DNA from: Siphonodentalium dalli
Taxonomy: Eukaryota; Mollusca; Scaphopoda; Gadilida; Siphonodentaliidae
NCBI GenBank assembly: GCA_032622095.1
Contig: CP136069.1
Span: 49,214,760-49,278,759 of the forward strand
Length of the DNA: 64,000 nucleotides
Reading direction: 5' to 3'
The position numbers and the translations under genes are program-made. Positions 18,102 through 30,845 of the stretch are shown piece after piece; the stretch's first letter is position 1, and each line of letters begins with the position of its first letter. Under the pieces are notes generated by a model. It searched no databases. It saw only the letters and a list, made by a program, of their open reading frames with translations, and had not been told where the DNA came from.

Positions 18102-18341
18102 GGGAGCACAGATGCCGGACAGAAAACGTGTGTTGCCTGGATAGAACTTGCCATGAATTGTTTGACGGGAATGTTACGTGGCATGATGCCAGAGACATGT
18201 GCGAGCATTCGCACCGGAATCTTTCTCGAGTAGACAGGAACTCGATGGACGCTCTAATCACACAAATATTATGGCGCAATTACGTCAACGGTCCAGTATG
18301 GGTGGATGGTCAAGTTCGCCAAGTCTGGTACTGGAAACATG
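18102..18341 (+). CDS. CTLD 1, first exon (phase 1 to 1)
   Basis: Bounded by TATTTTGTAG and CATG|GTACGA. It encodes the N-terminal half of a C-type lectin-like domain: a Cys-rich entry, CHELFDGNVTWHDARDMCEH (alpha-1 helix with its Cys), NLSRVDRNSMDALI (the L-x-x-V-x-S/D-x-x-E-like strand and helix 2) and PVWVDGQ. Together with exons at 21,581 and 24,491 it makes one domain. Such proteins are secreted or membrane-bound recognition molecules in invertebrates. The missing EPN/QPD calcium motif of this half appears in the next exon. Confidence 0.8.
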
Positions 18342-18495
18342 GTACGAAATCACACGAACAGACTAATATGCCATATGTCTCCTCTTCTTTAATTAACTAC
18401 TGTCATTTCATTTCATTGGCTATCATTCGTCCCGAAATACACCCACTCCACTGTGTATCTCTTGTTATTAATTATATGTGACATTTTTTTCCATA

Positions 18496-18662
18496 ACAAC
18501 CTGTTATCGAGCTATGTGAATTTCACTTCAATTTGTCCTTAAACCTAGTAATATCATTTCAGGACATTACAAATCCGAGTAATAACGTTTTACGATCTCA
18601 CAAATCCGAGTAATATCGTTTTACGACATGCTGCAAATATACTTCACTGCTAAATTAATGTG
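18496..18662 (+). repeat. Interspersed repeat, copy in CTLD 1 intron
   Basis: The stretch starts CCTGTTATCGAGCTATGTGA and includes AAATCCGAGTAATA(T/A)CGTTTTACGA in tandem. It ends near ACTTCACTGCTAAAT. An inverted copy of the same element is at 46,064-46,240. Confidence 0.75.
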
Positions 18663-18813
18663 TATATATCGATTTGTTTTATGCCACTCATTTGTTTTGA
18701 TATTATGCCCGATATCAGCCTCGGATCAGGTTACCTTGGAATGATATCAGCACTAATATCAAACAAACCAAGTAATATCCTCTAATTATCTATTGTTGAG
18801 TACATGTACTTAA

Positions 18814-19178
18814 TTAACCCTTTACCCAACAGAACGGCCCTGTGCCAATGCATTCTCTTATATATGCGAGTCGACCATAGGTCGCCTCGCATATATAAGA
18901 GAATGCATTGGCTTAACACATATTAAAGAAAAAATGGTAAAAAGTGTTAAAAAAAAGTTTTTTTTAGGCCAATGCATTCTCTTATATATGCGAGGCGACC
19001 TATGGTCGACTCGCATATATAAGAGAATGCATTGGCACAGGGCATAACTGTAACTATCACAATGTGCTCAATGAGCCGGTTCCAATGATACCCATATTTC
19101 CATGGTTTTATTGAGACAGACCGAAGATAATTTAGGCTGTTAGGGCGTTTCTGGGCGTTCTGTTGGGTAAAGGGTTAA
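18814..19178. mobile_element. piggyBac-type MITE with two internal palindromes, 365 bp including TTAA duplications
   Basis: TTAA flanks both ends. The terminal inverted repeat CCCTTTACCCAACAGAAC is exactly mirrored at the right end. TTAA target duplication and a CCC terminus are the piggyBac signature. Inside are two near-perfect hairpins (about 18844-18914 and 18968-19038), each with arms CCAATGCATTCTCTTATATA and its complement, mirrored around a central region. There is no coding capacity, so it is non-autonomous. Confidence 0.85.
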
Positions 19179-19699
19179 TCCCGTATTTCTAACGTTCGGG
19201 ACACCCGGGAGATGAATTATACATGTACCAGGAGTTATTTCGCCCAAAGGGTGATATTAATATTGGAACTGTTCGTTTACACTGTGTCAATATATTTCAC
19301 CTGGATCTGGCGGTTTACTAACAAGAGCAGATGTTAGCCCGAAATTGTCTTTGTTGTCATATGGAATTGTATTATACCAGCCAGAATCGCATAATACCAG
19401 CCCAAATATATTGCATTGGTGCCAATTGCCAGTGTAACTAAAAACCATTGGGACCAGTCTGGGGCGGCTCGGATCCGGATCAGCCCAGACCGGCTCCATG
19501 GTATATAGGCGGGATTTTAGAAACCATACCAATGCCGGGTGTCATGAAAACACAAACTTGCACGGTTGGGGTCGCGGCCACGCAGACGTGCCGATATTAA
19601 CCCCTAACTTTTCAGAATTTACATCTTGTAAAATAATTCATGGGCGATCTGATACATGCATCTGTCTTTCTTGTACAATACTTACGAGTGATTCGGATT

Positions 19700-20265
19700 G
19701 TGTACACATTATATGCATCCACAGGTCCCCAAAACAAAAACTGACCCCACCCCCAATAGTATAGAAAGGTATCCAACTTGGAAAATATCAATTTGCTTCC
19801 GTGTTTATGAAACTGATTTTTTCAATAAATTCGAGAGACACGATGCCGTGGTGTGGCATGATTGGTTTGGGTGGGTCAATAAACAATTCCGCTTCTAATG
19901 ATGTATAATATATATATTCAACTTACCGTTGAGCGTGTTTTTTGAAGCGAAAGTCGATGTAAAATCCGGACTCTTTGATCCAGTTTATCGGACACCATCT
20001 CGAAAAAAGTGAAATTTTACAGCCGGTGTGCGTCAGACATGTGCTCATAACCGGGGTTGTTCTTAACAAATTTTTACAGGGGATACATCACATTGAAGAG
20101 TAATAACATTTATGTAACAAACATTATTTTTGTGCATTTTGAACCTGATTGTGGACTTTGTAAAAATGATAAAAATGTAGGCCGGGCCAAGTTAGATACA
20201 TCTCTATATGATTAAGTACTATTGGGGTGGGGTCAATGTTTTTTCTGGGGACCTGTGTGTGCATC
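19700..20265. repeat. Small foldback element, arms about 70-80 bp
   Basis: Left arm about 19715-19780 and right arm about 20185-20265 are inverted copies sharing ACAGGTCCCC, GACCCCACCCC and CCAAGTT-type words in mirrored order. The spacer of about 400 bases is non-coding. Divergence is moderate. Confidence 0.6.
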
Positions 20266-20860
20266 TATTAAATTGTTGAGGTGTGTTTTGTGTTAAAAGT
20301 CTGGGCACAATCGATACCTATTCTCTTTATAAATTTCAGTTATACATGTGAGTTTTTAACGATTTACTGATTTTTGAATGTGCGAATTTCCATAACTCAT
20401 GTTCCAGTTTACCACATCAGACAAACTGCTAGATGTTTTAAACAATATAAAATCAAAACCGCTTTGGGTTGGAGACTTGATTGGCGATGTAGGTTCCTGA
20501 CCCTGATTCGTGTTCACCAAGAGGATGCATGGTGGGCTTATTTTTTGAGGCCCCACTCTGTAAAAGCGACCGCATTTATACATATGACAAGTACAGGGAG
20601 CTAATTATCTTAGTGCGCTGGCGGCCACTGTACAACCAGTAGGAACATTGGTAATATAACTTAGGAAAGTGTTGTCATAATATGTGAATCATGTAGATCT
20701 TTCGCGCATAAATTATCAACCTTACTTATATATCCGTTCAAAATTAAATAGGCGCATCTACATGTATAGTGTGCCATGTGCGTTTACTGGCATGATCAGA
20801 TGGCAATATTATACGGGTCTGCATTCTTCTGACTGGATTATATTTAGTATCTGCAAGATA

Positions 20861-21005
20861 TACAGTAATGCTCCAAGTAATCGACTTCTTAACCACAGCA
20901 GAATTATGGGTAACTTTTCAGGATTTAGTCGGAAATATGGCTTGTTGAAAAGTTACCCATAATTCTGCTGTGGTTAAGAAGTTGATTACTTAGAGCATTA
21001 CTGTA
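20861..21005. mobile_element. mariner-type MITE with 58-bp inverted arms
   Basis: TA flanks each end and the arms start CAGTAATGCTCCAAGTAATC and end in the complement. The arms pair over about 58 bases (20863-20920 with 20946-21003) around a 25-base loop. A partial second copy is at 23836-23921. Confidence 0.8.
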
Positions 21006-21171
21006 TATAGAGTCTACAGAAGCGGTTTATATTGTGAACCACTCGTTTTCATTTTACCATGTTGTAATTTACCATGCATTAACACTTCCATAACCGGCGA
21101 TTCCTGAATGTTTGCGAGAATCATGTGCCCTTCCACTGGCTTATACACCGTGAAGCTAAATCGTGATAGGA

Positions 21172-21433
21172 CAATGCATTATATTATATATGCGAGTCTC
21201 ATCCAGGGAGCCTCGCATATATAAGATTATGCACTTTGTTACAAGGTAAGGTAAATAGTGCTGGGCCAATGTATTATCTTATGGGAGACTCGCATACATA
21301 AGAAAATACATTGGCACGGGATTTTTTCATAATGTCATGAAGCTCCAGTTATGCATTGTTAGGCTAATGCATGCTATTATATGTGCGACGCCCCATATGG
21401 GAGGCTCGCGTGTATAATATAATGCATTGGCGC
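21172..21433. repeat. Three palindromic AATGCATT...TATATATGCGAG modules
   Basis: Modules at about 21172-21236, 21265-21316 and 21362-21433 are each imperfect hairpins of the kind found in the piggyBac MITE. The flanks (GGGGTTTT, AAGCTCCAGTCATG) are also shared, so this is a diverged dispersed family with further copies at 34458-34636. Confidence 0.75.
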
Positions 21434-21580
21434 GGGGTTTTCGTAAAATTTTGGGAAGCTCCAGTCATGGGCGGGTTAGTATAGAAGTGCTATGGTACTG
21501 AATCCATACAACACTATCTCGCAGCTATCTTTCGTTATTTCTACCTTCCCAGAAAATTAGTGATCTTCATATTCTTTCAG

Positions 21581-21668
21581 GGAGCGAAATTGTTAACTTT
21601 ACCAATTGGTATAATAATCAGCCGGATAATTGGAAATACAGAGAGAACAAGATGGAATTGTTGTATAT
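21581..21668 (+). CDS. CTLD 1, second exon (phase 1 to 2)
   Basis: Acceptor TTCTTTCAG, donor TATAT|GTAAGT. The 88-base exon encodes NFTNWYNNQPDNWKY and ENKMELLY, that is the W-x-x-x-Q-P-D-N long-loop motif followed by an E-N-x-x-E-L-L strand. QPD at this place is the galactose-type calcium/sugar site in classical CTLDs, so this domain may bind sugar (inference). Confidence 0.82.
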
Positions 21669-23835
21669 GTAAGTAGATCACAAGCACGGGTATAGTGAGA
21701 TGTGATAAACCTCATTGTTCCAATAACCGTGGCCAAAATGCATGTTTATTTACTATGGTGCAAATATTGCAGGGCTTGGATGTGACTATGCCATAACTAG
21801 TGGTCCGATGGGAGGAATAGTTGGCATTACTCCACCGAGGACCACTATTTTGGCATAGTCACCGACAATCCGCGCAATATGTATTATATTTTATTGAACG
21901 TTCTTCATGTTGGCCAGATCCCACAATGTCAAACAATTCAAGGTCAAATCATGTTGTTAACTGGTGAGCAAGTTAATGAGTCATGAACAATAACACTTTG
22001 AAAGGCACACAGGTATCAACTCTTATCGCTCTGGTTTGATCTGGCCATTGAATAAAAAAATTTATGTGCACTGTATAGCTCCCTCCAATAGCGATTGTTG
22101 GATTGTACCTTACCGTAAACTTTTGGAGAAATACTGGCTGCTGGATGCTAGTTAATAGATCATCAGTGTGAATATAACATAGTCCTATAATTTCACCTCC
22201 AGTCAAATAATTGTTATTTGTAATCAAGTCATTGTTGACTTGTACTTGTGTCATATTATAACTCGAAGCAGATATATGGTCACCAATATAATTCGGCATT
22301 ATACGCCTGTTATTCAGAAGTGTCGGCGCAATAACTCACAATTGACTGTGTATTTCTATTCTCTGATACAGATGCAACAAGAAAACCAATGTCAGAAATG
22401 GTAACACGTTCAAGATCATATATTATATACCCATCATTGTAATTATAGAATATAAAATATATTGGTTTCGCGAATGACCAACTCAGAATTCCGTTAAAAT
22501 AACAATTACAACCAGCACCTAATTAACGAACTGGCGGCCGACTCGGTCGTCTCCGACCACAACTCCCTGTGGGCTGCAGAACGAAAAATGTCTTTAAAAG
22601 TTGAAATATAAGACTTACAAATTATCTTTTTCACTTCTTTTATTTGTAATTGACATACCTTGTCACAAACCAAAAATCAGTATTATTGAGATAATAATGT
22701 AAAGGACAATAAACGAAATTGATATTCCTAACTACCTACACATTTTACCGGACTCGGATTCCGGGTCGCAGTTCGACTTTTAAATCCGTCCCAGAAATTC
22801 CCATTTCTATAAATAAAACCCTCAGCGCCCAGGCGAAACCGGAATATCTACATTAGTATACACACGGAGCGCGAAATAAGCCTTGGTTCCTATCCACAAT
22901 CATTGAGTAATTGTAATTGCCGTGACATAACTCTTATACAGTGGTTAATGTACAATTGCGACAAACATGCCATCTTTGTGAATTTTGAGATCATATTCCC
23001 CAGGGTGTGGTGCCCCATATGCTCATTCCTGTACCGACTTTCATCACTATCGATAAAGGAATCATTTGGTTATTGGAATAGCGCACTGCATTGATTATTC
23101 CGTTTAGTCAAATATCTTTCAAATAACTGAATGGGACATGTTGACTTACCAGTGGCGTGCATCCTACCACCCGAATCGTCTCCGCTTTGATAGTGTTCAG
23201 TTTGTAACATCTATAAGATACTTTCTATCCCCATCATCACATCTAACTTCAAAATTAGTTATCGTCTGTTCATGAATATATTCACGTCATTTTCTGCAGA
23301 AGAACAACAGTATCTCAAATAACGTTTCGTTTGGTGTACTGGTGTCAAATAGCGTAGTAAAGTTGTACACATTTTTAATATCCCTAGATGTAATGGGAAC
23401 CTCATGGTTCACTTGTCCTTTCCCGACCGCATTGATTGTTTACATCTGAAACTTCAGGTGAAGATTGCATTTGTCAAGAGATCAGTTCTCCTCGTCTCCA
23501 TTTGCTGCCGGTTGCATCCCTGCCGAATTACAAGCATGCTTGACCGATTTCACACATTCACAAACAAATCAGCGAGCAGTCCATCTATACATATGCTAAC
23601 GGAGTTTCGTCTATATTTCCATCTATTTCCTTTTCATCGCAGAAAGATTTTCGAATTTGCAGTGCGAATACTGTTGTCTCGTTAGTTTTGTTACTGGTCA
23701 AATTTTCTTCAATAAACAACCTTGCTTCTAACTCTGCAATTCTTGAATTGTCTTCTTCGGGAATAATTGTTGCCATATTGACTTGTTTCGAAAGCAATGA
23801 AAAGCAGATCAAAAGAGAGCTTTCATATGAATGAT

Positions 23836-23921
23836 AACAAGCCATATTTCCGACGAAATCCTGAAAAGTTACCAATAATTATTCTGTGGTTAAGGAGTCG
23901 ATTATTTAGGGCATTACTGTA
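23836..23921. mobile_element. Partial mariner-type MITE copy
   Basis: Half of the 145-bp MITE (loop plus right arm, ending GGGCATTACTGTA) aligns to the complement of 20861-20945. The other arm is not found nearby. Confidence 0.7.
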
Positions 23922-24490
23922 TCATTCAGAACAACGCACGTGTAGTAGATAGCCATCTATGAGGAATTTCATGAACAGTTGCCAGGATATTTTGCCAGTT
24001 ATGTAAACGTATCTTCCCTACACTAAGGTGTCCTATGAATGATTACATACCGCTGATATTGTGAATGAACTTGTATTTTAAATTCCGGACTGAAAATATA
24101 GCCCAAATAGTGAAATGATATGAATCAGATACAACGATAACTATAAAGTTAGGTGGGGTTGACACATAAAACGCACACCTAACATGACGAATAACTCAAC
24201 ATCTGGCGGGAGAGTTGGATTTCTGATTAAATCAGATGTATATTGTGTGAGCGGCTGCTCACAAACTGTTCACCGGAAAGGCCGAATTATTGGTGTGCAT
24301 GCGCAAACAATGACTTTCAATAATCTACCCTAATGACTAGATATATTGAACGGTGATGAAACTACACTGATGTTATAACTTATCTGGGCCATAGCATAGT
24401 TTACCCAAGGATAAAATGGCATTTAATCTAACGACGAATAACCACGGCCTTGCTATCACACTTCTGTAAATTGATCATTGCCGTTTTCAG

Positions 24491-24546
24491 GGGGAAATGG
24501 AACGACTGTTTCGGGACAAGCGGCAGGGGCTACATATGCCAAACCG
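24491..24546 (+). CDS. CTLD 1, third exon (phase 2 to 1)
   Basis: Acceptor CCGTTTTCAG, donor CCG|GTGAGT. The 56-base exon encodes GKWNDCFGTSGRGYICQT, the W-N-D strand and closing Y-I-C strand of the CTLD. Phase continuity with 21,668 (two bases) and the next CTLD (one base) is exact. Confidence 0.82.
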
Positions 24547-24683
24547 GTGAGTTTAGTTAGAGTCACTAAGCGAACCATACACATGTAGTGGTCATGTATC
24601 AAAGTAAACAGGGTTATCAGGTCAGGTACATCCTGAATTAAACTATTATAGTTATACTATCTCGAACATGCTAATTTAAACAC

Positions 24684-26600
24684 CTGTCACACTCCGCTGC
24701 GATCAGGCTGGCGCTTGCATTGCGCTGAAAAATTATCAAAGCGCCAAGCTAAACGCATTCACGAATCCAAGAACCGATTGGTGACGCAGTTGACACAGGA
24801 TAGGACGAGAGATGGTCCCATGATCGCCCCTGAGTGCCAGAGCATGCACAAAACAGGCGCAGAGGTTCGGCGTTCTGACCAGGGCGCAGTACTGTCGCCG
24901 TGGCAGCGAAAGGCCAGCGACGTGAGCGTCCCGTTGACGTAGCAAGGATGCATACAAGCTACTCGTGGTCGAAGTAAGACACCTATCTTGTCCTCTCCGA
25001 CTGCAGTAAGCCTAAACCCCCCACCACACTCCGCTGCGATCAGGCCGGCGCTTGCGTTGCGCTGAAAAGTAACAAAATATGAGTAATACGCAGAATTAGC
25101 GCGGAAAACTATGCCGCTTATCACGTTTTTATTGCGCTCCTATTACGACCCATTGCGTTGCTACTTTGTCAAGTCTTACGCTCCCATGCGCTCTCACTGT
25201 GCTTCTCTAAGCTATAAACGTCCTTAGTGCGTCCAATTCGCTGTCATTGTGTTGCTAGTACGTTCTCAATAAGTTTGCAAAACGTTCTCTGCGTGGGCTC
25301 GTGCGTGCTGCAGTCATAGTCAGTTTTTAGGTTGTGGGAATATACCCAACAATCCACAATAGACTAGTTGTCCATGTTCCAATTATATATGTTCCGGATA
25401 TATAGTCATAATTTAAATTGAGCATATGTTTCGATTCTCTTTTCCACTATAGTATGATAGTGATAACGCGGAATTTCGTCAAGGAACAGCGTGGCTAAAT
25501 AGATCGGCATAATATATGCCCTTTTTATTTGTGAATGGCATGGCCTCCATTGGCATGACATATGGAGGCCGACAGCACCATTACCATGGTTGTTTATGCC
25601 TGTTTACATTTAGCACATGTATATACGGAATACATTGGATTCCATTTAGGTGCCACTTCACGTGCACTATTCTTGAGTTTGGAGTTTGGGATGATTCCCG
25701 GGAAGATTTGGTAGAACAGTATGCCCTCCCCTACAAACCGCTTGTTGGTTTCTGGTTTGTCGCCGAAGAGCGTTGTTGGTTATCATGCCACCGAAGTAGG
25801 AAGCAGGAAGCTGTTGGGTGCACTATTCGTATTGCGTATTCCATGTTATATATGTACCACATTCGTGACGGAATACATGTACATCGGATTCCAGTTTAAA
25901 TATGCATATTATATGCAAACTCCGATGGTGTGGGTGAGCAGATCGCATTTCAAAGTGGGATCGTACTGTAAACCTGCTGCAAACGTTGGAAGAACGCCAT
26001 TTGTCACGCTTGGACGTATAGCGAGAGCCATATTTGCAGTGGCAATATCGTGTGCACGTTCTATGATCGGGAACCAGTCCATAACACCACGTGGCAGCGC
26101 AAAAAGAGCGCAATAAGGTCGGGAGAGAGACGAAAGAGATGATTTCTTACTGCGACCACGAGTAGCTTGTATGCATCCCTGCTACGTCAACGGGATGCTC
26201 ACGTCGCTCGCTTTTCGTTGCCACGGCGACAGTACTGCACCCTGGTCAGAAAGCACGCATGAGGCGCTATTTATACTCTCCGCGCCCACGCTTATAACGT
26301 TTTGCAAACTTATTGAGAACGTACTAGCAACACAGTGACAGCACCTTTGACGCACTAAGGACGTTTATAGCGTAGAGGAAGCACAGTGAGAGCGCGTGAG
26401 AGAGTGTGAGACTTGACAAAGTAGGAACGCAATGGGTCGTAATAAGAGCGCAATAAACACATGGTAAACGGAATAGGAGCATACCTTGTTTTAAAATTTT
26501 GGACAGTTTTTCCGCGCTCCTCCTGCGTGTTACTCATATGTTGGTACCTTTTCAGCGCAATGCAAGCGCCGGCCTGATCGCAGCGGGGTGTGACGGGGGC
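24684..26600. mobile_element. Long-inverted-repeat (foldback) DNA element, nested copies
   Basis: The terminal word CACTCCGCTGCGATCAGGC with GGCGCTTGC(G/A)TTGCGCTGAAAA appears at 24,687 and 25,027. Its inverse appears at 26,548-26,590. Inverted arms of roughly 300 bases pair 25,027-25,330 with 26,280-26,590 (for example AGTACGTTCTCAATAAG). A further 118 bases at about 24,868-24,985 pair with 26,145-26,262. The layout suggests a second, truncated element lying at the left. No transposase is encoded. Confidence 0.8.
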
Positions 26601-28140
26601 TTAAGGCAACCTAATTTATTACTCGGTGTATGGGCATGTGGATCGTTTAAAACTTAAAAAAAATTTGAAGCTATGTCCCCGTTAAACATGCCCGGATGAG
26701 TCACCAGACAAAGAGGGTTGAAATCGGTCCGGGATATGGGTTTAAAATCGCGAACAGAGAGACAGATCCTACTCTGTCGAATTGCATGGTTTAGTTACCG
26801 GTTTAAGGTTATCAAACACAAAAACTATTGACAAAAACTCATCCTCAAAAATTGTACAGATATATGGATATATGAGTGCATCTCGCTTATGCATTTCCAA
26901 TTAAGCTGGTTGTGGTTATTGTCGATGTTAGCTGTCCATAGAACGCGGCGGTCCACATTAGGCAAGTACGAGTAATTACCTCGACAATAGAGAGACAATA
27001 CTGCTAAACCGTGGGTCTGACTGAACCAGGATTAAACCAATGACATCAGAGATGACGAATGCGTTAATTATACCTGCGGTCTTCGGTTTACTTCACGGAT
27101 TTAGCTGTCAAACGGCGGTTTAAAGGCACGTGCGGCCTTAATTGTCGAAAATATTCATTTTTGTTCCAAACACCGTAAACAGAAAAACAGTAAAACGCAT
27201 ACAGCTCCGTTCACATATACCATGACCATCGCGTAAACAGCATGTTATCATAGAGACCTACTATATTTTACCTAAGAAGAGAATGATTGTGTTACAGAAG
27301 ACAGCACAATGCTACTGGCTAATCACACACAAATGGCATTAACGCTCTTTATAAGTTCCATATCAGGTATTCACCAACAAAGAACGCTCTTTATGTTTAC
27401 CATCATAATATAAACAAACACCAGAAAAGTAACTTTTTATGCCTTTGTTTACATAACAATGGTCAAACATATGACCATAACATACTGTTTATGTGATATT
27501 TCTTATTTGTATACGGACAAAGTCTATCTACATTTTGATGTTCTTTCTGTTTGTGGCGGTTTTTGACGGGTGGAGATATTTTCACAGGATACCCACCGCC
27601 AAGGCCAACCGTGTCTTTAAACCAAGTAGATCGCGAGCTGCCATATGGCCACCATCCCCCTTAATGCGGATTGTTGCCGACAAAGTGGGGGGCTTATTCA
27701 TTTTATACCAATTTCCAACAAACTACTGTGATTTTGTTTGCGATAAAATCATGATTGTGGGTAGGGGGAATATATATCTCAAAATTAATGCTATAACTAT
27801 CTGTATCTTTTCAAACTCAGTTTCATTCGAACTGTACATAATAAATGTCTGCGTCGATAGCGTTAGATGGACACCTGACTTGATACTTTTCTTAAAGTAA
27901 CACCGATGATATGATATTTTATTTAATTTGAAGATATATCTGTAAAAGTACAGTGTGTGAACTTACGCATGAATAACGTAATTAAACCATGAACAATACC
28001 GATGTTTCCATAATGTTCCACGAAAAGATGGGCCAGGACAGTTTCTATAAGATTCCACGAGCAGATGGATGCCATTGAATCCAAGATTGCCGCCAAGTTG
28101 AATATCTGATCTGGTAAATTTTAATTCGCAATCACTCAGG
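26601..28140. other. Intronic sequence with an AACGCTCTTT pair
   Basis: No family-supported frame is seen. AACGCTCTTT copies at 27341-27350 and 27383-27392 are separated by CCATATCAGGTATT-type sequence that also follows the 40,383 copy. A 135-residue open frame (27493-27900) has no recognisable features. Confidence 0.45.
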
Positions 28141-28199
28141 GGGTTTATGAGGTATTAGGTCGTGCGATATGTCATTATATTGACACAATGTAATTGAGA

Positions 28200-30200
28200 A
28201 GTACTTATTTATAGGTATGAATACATTTCATATATTCAAAATGGCCACTGGAAGTGGAAAATATGACGCTTTTTCACTAATATCTTCTAGATCAGTTTCT
28301 GCTTGTTGAAATTCGTTGAGGACTTTGACCTTATTTTTCTATTTGTTATATTAACTGATCACTAGTGTTATGAAAAAAAGCAATTATTGAGGTCCTAACC
28401 TCTTCCAATTCCTCAAATGTAAATTTTACAGAACGCGGTTCGAACAAATAAATGGCAATTGGGTTTCTAGTCATATTTCAAAAGTTGTTACTTTGGCTCA
28501 AAATGGCCACCAAAATATTGAAAATGGTAGATATTGCCCAGTGTGCCCTGCATTCGCTTGCAGACTGGTCATTCTGCCTGCACATTTGTCAAATGTTACT
28601 ACTGTAGCAAAGACATTACCAGAAATATTGGATGTTACTATCACAAACTTGACATAAATATCGGCAAAAACAATTTATCAAGTTTGATCCATTTTTGTTA
28701 TTAATAAAATGTTACTATCTGGTATGAAATGTATTCACTATTTTAATTTGTCACACTAAGGTATTTAATGATCAAATTACTCAAGATGGCTTCCAAACTG
28801 GCAACTAAATTGGGTAAAAAGATGATTTTCACATATATGCGGAACATAATTATCTGCTGTTCCGAAAAGATAGCACTCAATTGAGACACGTTCGTTAATG
28901 GGCGGACTGACTTCTAAATAGTATATTCTGGTTGTCACAGTAGATTATGAGGCATGGACATTTAAGTTGATGGTGTGTAGTGTGGAATTGCGCCTTTTGG
29001 GATTGTGTCCATGTTTTTTAAAAGAAATTGGCAGTTCTTTGAAACGGAACTGAAAGGGGCCATCATATGTGGCCAGTCTGTCCCATTAACATCAACTAGT
29101 TTATCATTTCCTCCATTGTGCATAAACGCCACCAAGAAGGGGGACTCTCGGCCGTGACCTCTCTACCGATTAACATATCAGTGAGTTATTGTGTGAAGCG
29201 ATAGCCACACACGGTACACATGCACAAGCGACCAGGACCATACAGTCTCTCCATATACAAACAAACACCACACCGATGACAATAGAGTCGCTCGATTTAT
29301 AAACATACACATCACCCATCACCGCACAACCATACGTGTGTATACACATGCACACCTCACATGACCATACATCAATCAGTAACAATGCAAGCACACCAGG
29401 TATACGTCCTACATCTGACCCATGAACATGTCGTCACTATATGTATACATATTCACCACATGCATGATAATATAAGTTGGTTGCCATTTTGGAAGCCATC
29501 TTGAGTAATCTGGACTATAAATACCTTGGTGTGACGCATCTAAAATAGATAAAAACAATAAATGTCTTTCATATCAAAGTTAGTTGCACTTGACTTTTTT
29601 TTTAAATGGTCCAAACCTGAAAAGTAAATTTTTGCCGATATTTATGTCAAGTTTTTGAGAGTAAAATCCAATATTTCTGGCAATGTCAGTGATTACAATG
29701 ATAGCAATTAGCCAAGGTGAATCACACATGTTTGTTTTCAATGGATATAAGGAAAAATAGCAAATTGTATTCATCAACCCAACTTATAAGAGTTTGCAGG
29801 GCACGCTGGGGCAATATTTAGAATTTTGCATATTTTGGCGGCAATTTTGAGCCAAGTAACAATATTGGTTCCAGTGAGTTGGAATATTCACGGGTAATGA
29901 TATGCCTCATTTACATTACACAGTTTTGCTCATTCCTTGTTGACATATGACCAGAATCCCAATTTTGATTATTTTTGTGAATATTTTGTACCAAGTTCTG
30001 TAAAATCTAATTGTTGAGGGATCGGAAGGGGCTAGGACCCAAATATATTTTTATTTCATTGTCCCAATAATCAGTTAATATAAAAACACAAAATAAAGTA
30101 ATAATTCTCAACCAGTTCCAAGCAGCAGAAACTGTTGTAGAAGATATTTTGTGGAAGTGTCAATGTTTCCGCTTCCGGTGGCCATTTTGGCGGCCTGTGT
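28200..30200. repeat. Long inverted repeat, arms about 600-700 bp
   Basis: The left arm (about 28,230-28,810) and right arm (about 29,470-30,190) are diverged inverted copies. Matching blocks include TGGCTCAAAATGGCCACC and its inverse near 29,850, ATTACTCAAGATGGCTTCCA and its inverse near 29,490, and TTGACATAAATATCGGCAAA and its inverse near 29,640. The spacer (about 28,870-29,460) is not coding. Confidence 0.75.
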
Positions 30201-30584
30201 GGTGTCCAATGATGTCCCTCTGTACTTCTTTGAAGATACTGTCAGCTCATCATCGTGATTTTGTTTAATGTGTCGATACAAGCTCACATTGACAGTTAAC
30301 ATCCGTATTAACATCCGTATGATGCCCGATAGTGCCCACTCTCTACTGATTTGAAGATGCTGCCTGCTCCCCATCTTGATTTTGTTTAATTTGTCAATAC
30401 AAACTCACGGATTACTCCTCACTAATTCACAACATTCGCTGGACAGAAACAAAATGATCTGACAAACTAGCGAATTTCTGGTGAAAATATGTATATATTT
30501 GAGGAATACTCGAATATTTGCAAAGCATATTTATTTCTATGGCACCACAATTCTTGCTTATGCGAAACTGTGGTCACTTTTCAG

Positions 30585-30845
30585 TTGGAAGAACTTGTTC
30601 TGACCTAAATCCAGCCATGATGCACCACGAATGCGTAGAACATGACAACATGGCATATACTTTCCACCTGGGGAAGTCAACGTGGGCGGCGTCCAAGTCA
30701 GCTTGCAAAATCCATAATAACACGGCACTCCTATCGATACCGTCAAAAGCTGTACAGGATGTCATCAATTATGTTCTGCTCGGAGATCGGCTCCTGAGAT
30801 TTTGGATAGGAGGATATCATGATGCCGACTGGGTGTGGAGTTCAG
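30585..30845 (+). CDS. CTLD 2, first exon (phase 1 to 1)
   Basis: Acceptor CACTTTTCAG at 30,584 and donor TTCAG|GTATGT at 30,846. It encodes MHHECVEHDNMAYTF, WAASKSACKIHNNTALLSI (helix 1 with Cys), a helix 2 with VQDVINYVLL, FWIGGYHDADWVW and the Gly at the junction. This is the usual CTLD N-half including the W-I-G-G/L strand. The exon's last 20-odd bases and the donor are the seed of the large minisatellite downstream. Confidence 0.85.

Noticed and set aside
25516-26116. Overlapping 96-131 residue frames inside the foldback element
   Set aside because: Overlapping in several frames, no family similarity, and within the spacer of a non-autonomous element.
27493-27900. 135-residue frame with two hydrophobic stretches
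   Set aside because: No recognisable domain, no splice or neighbour support, in a repeat-rich intron.
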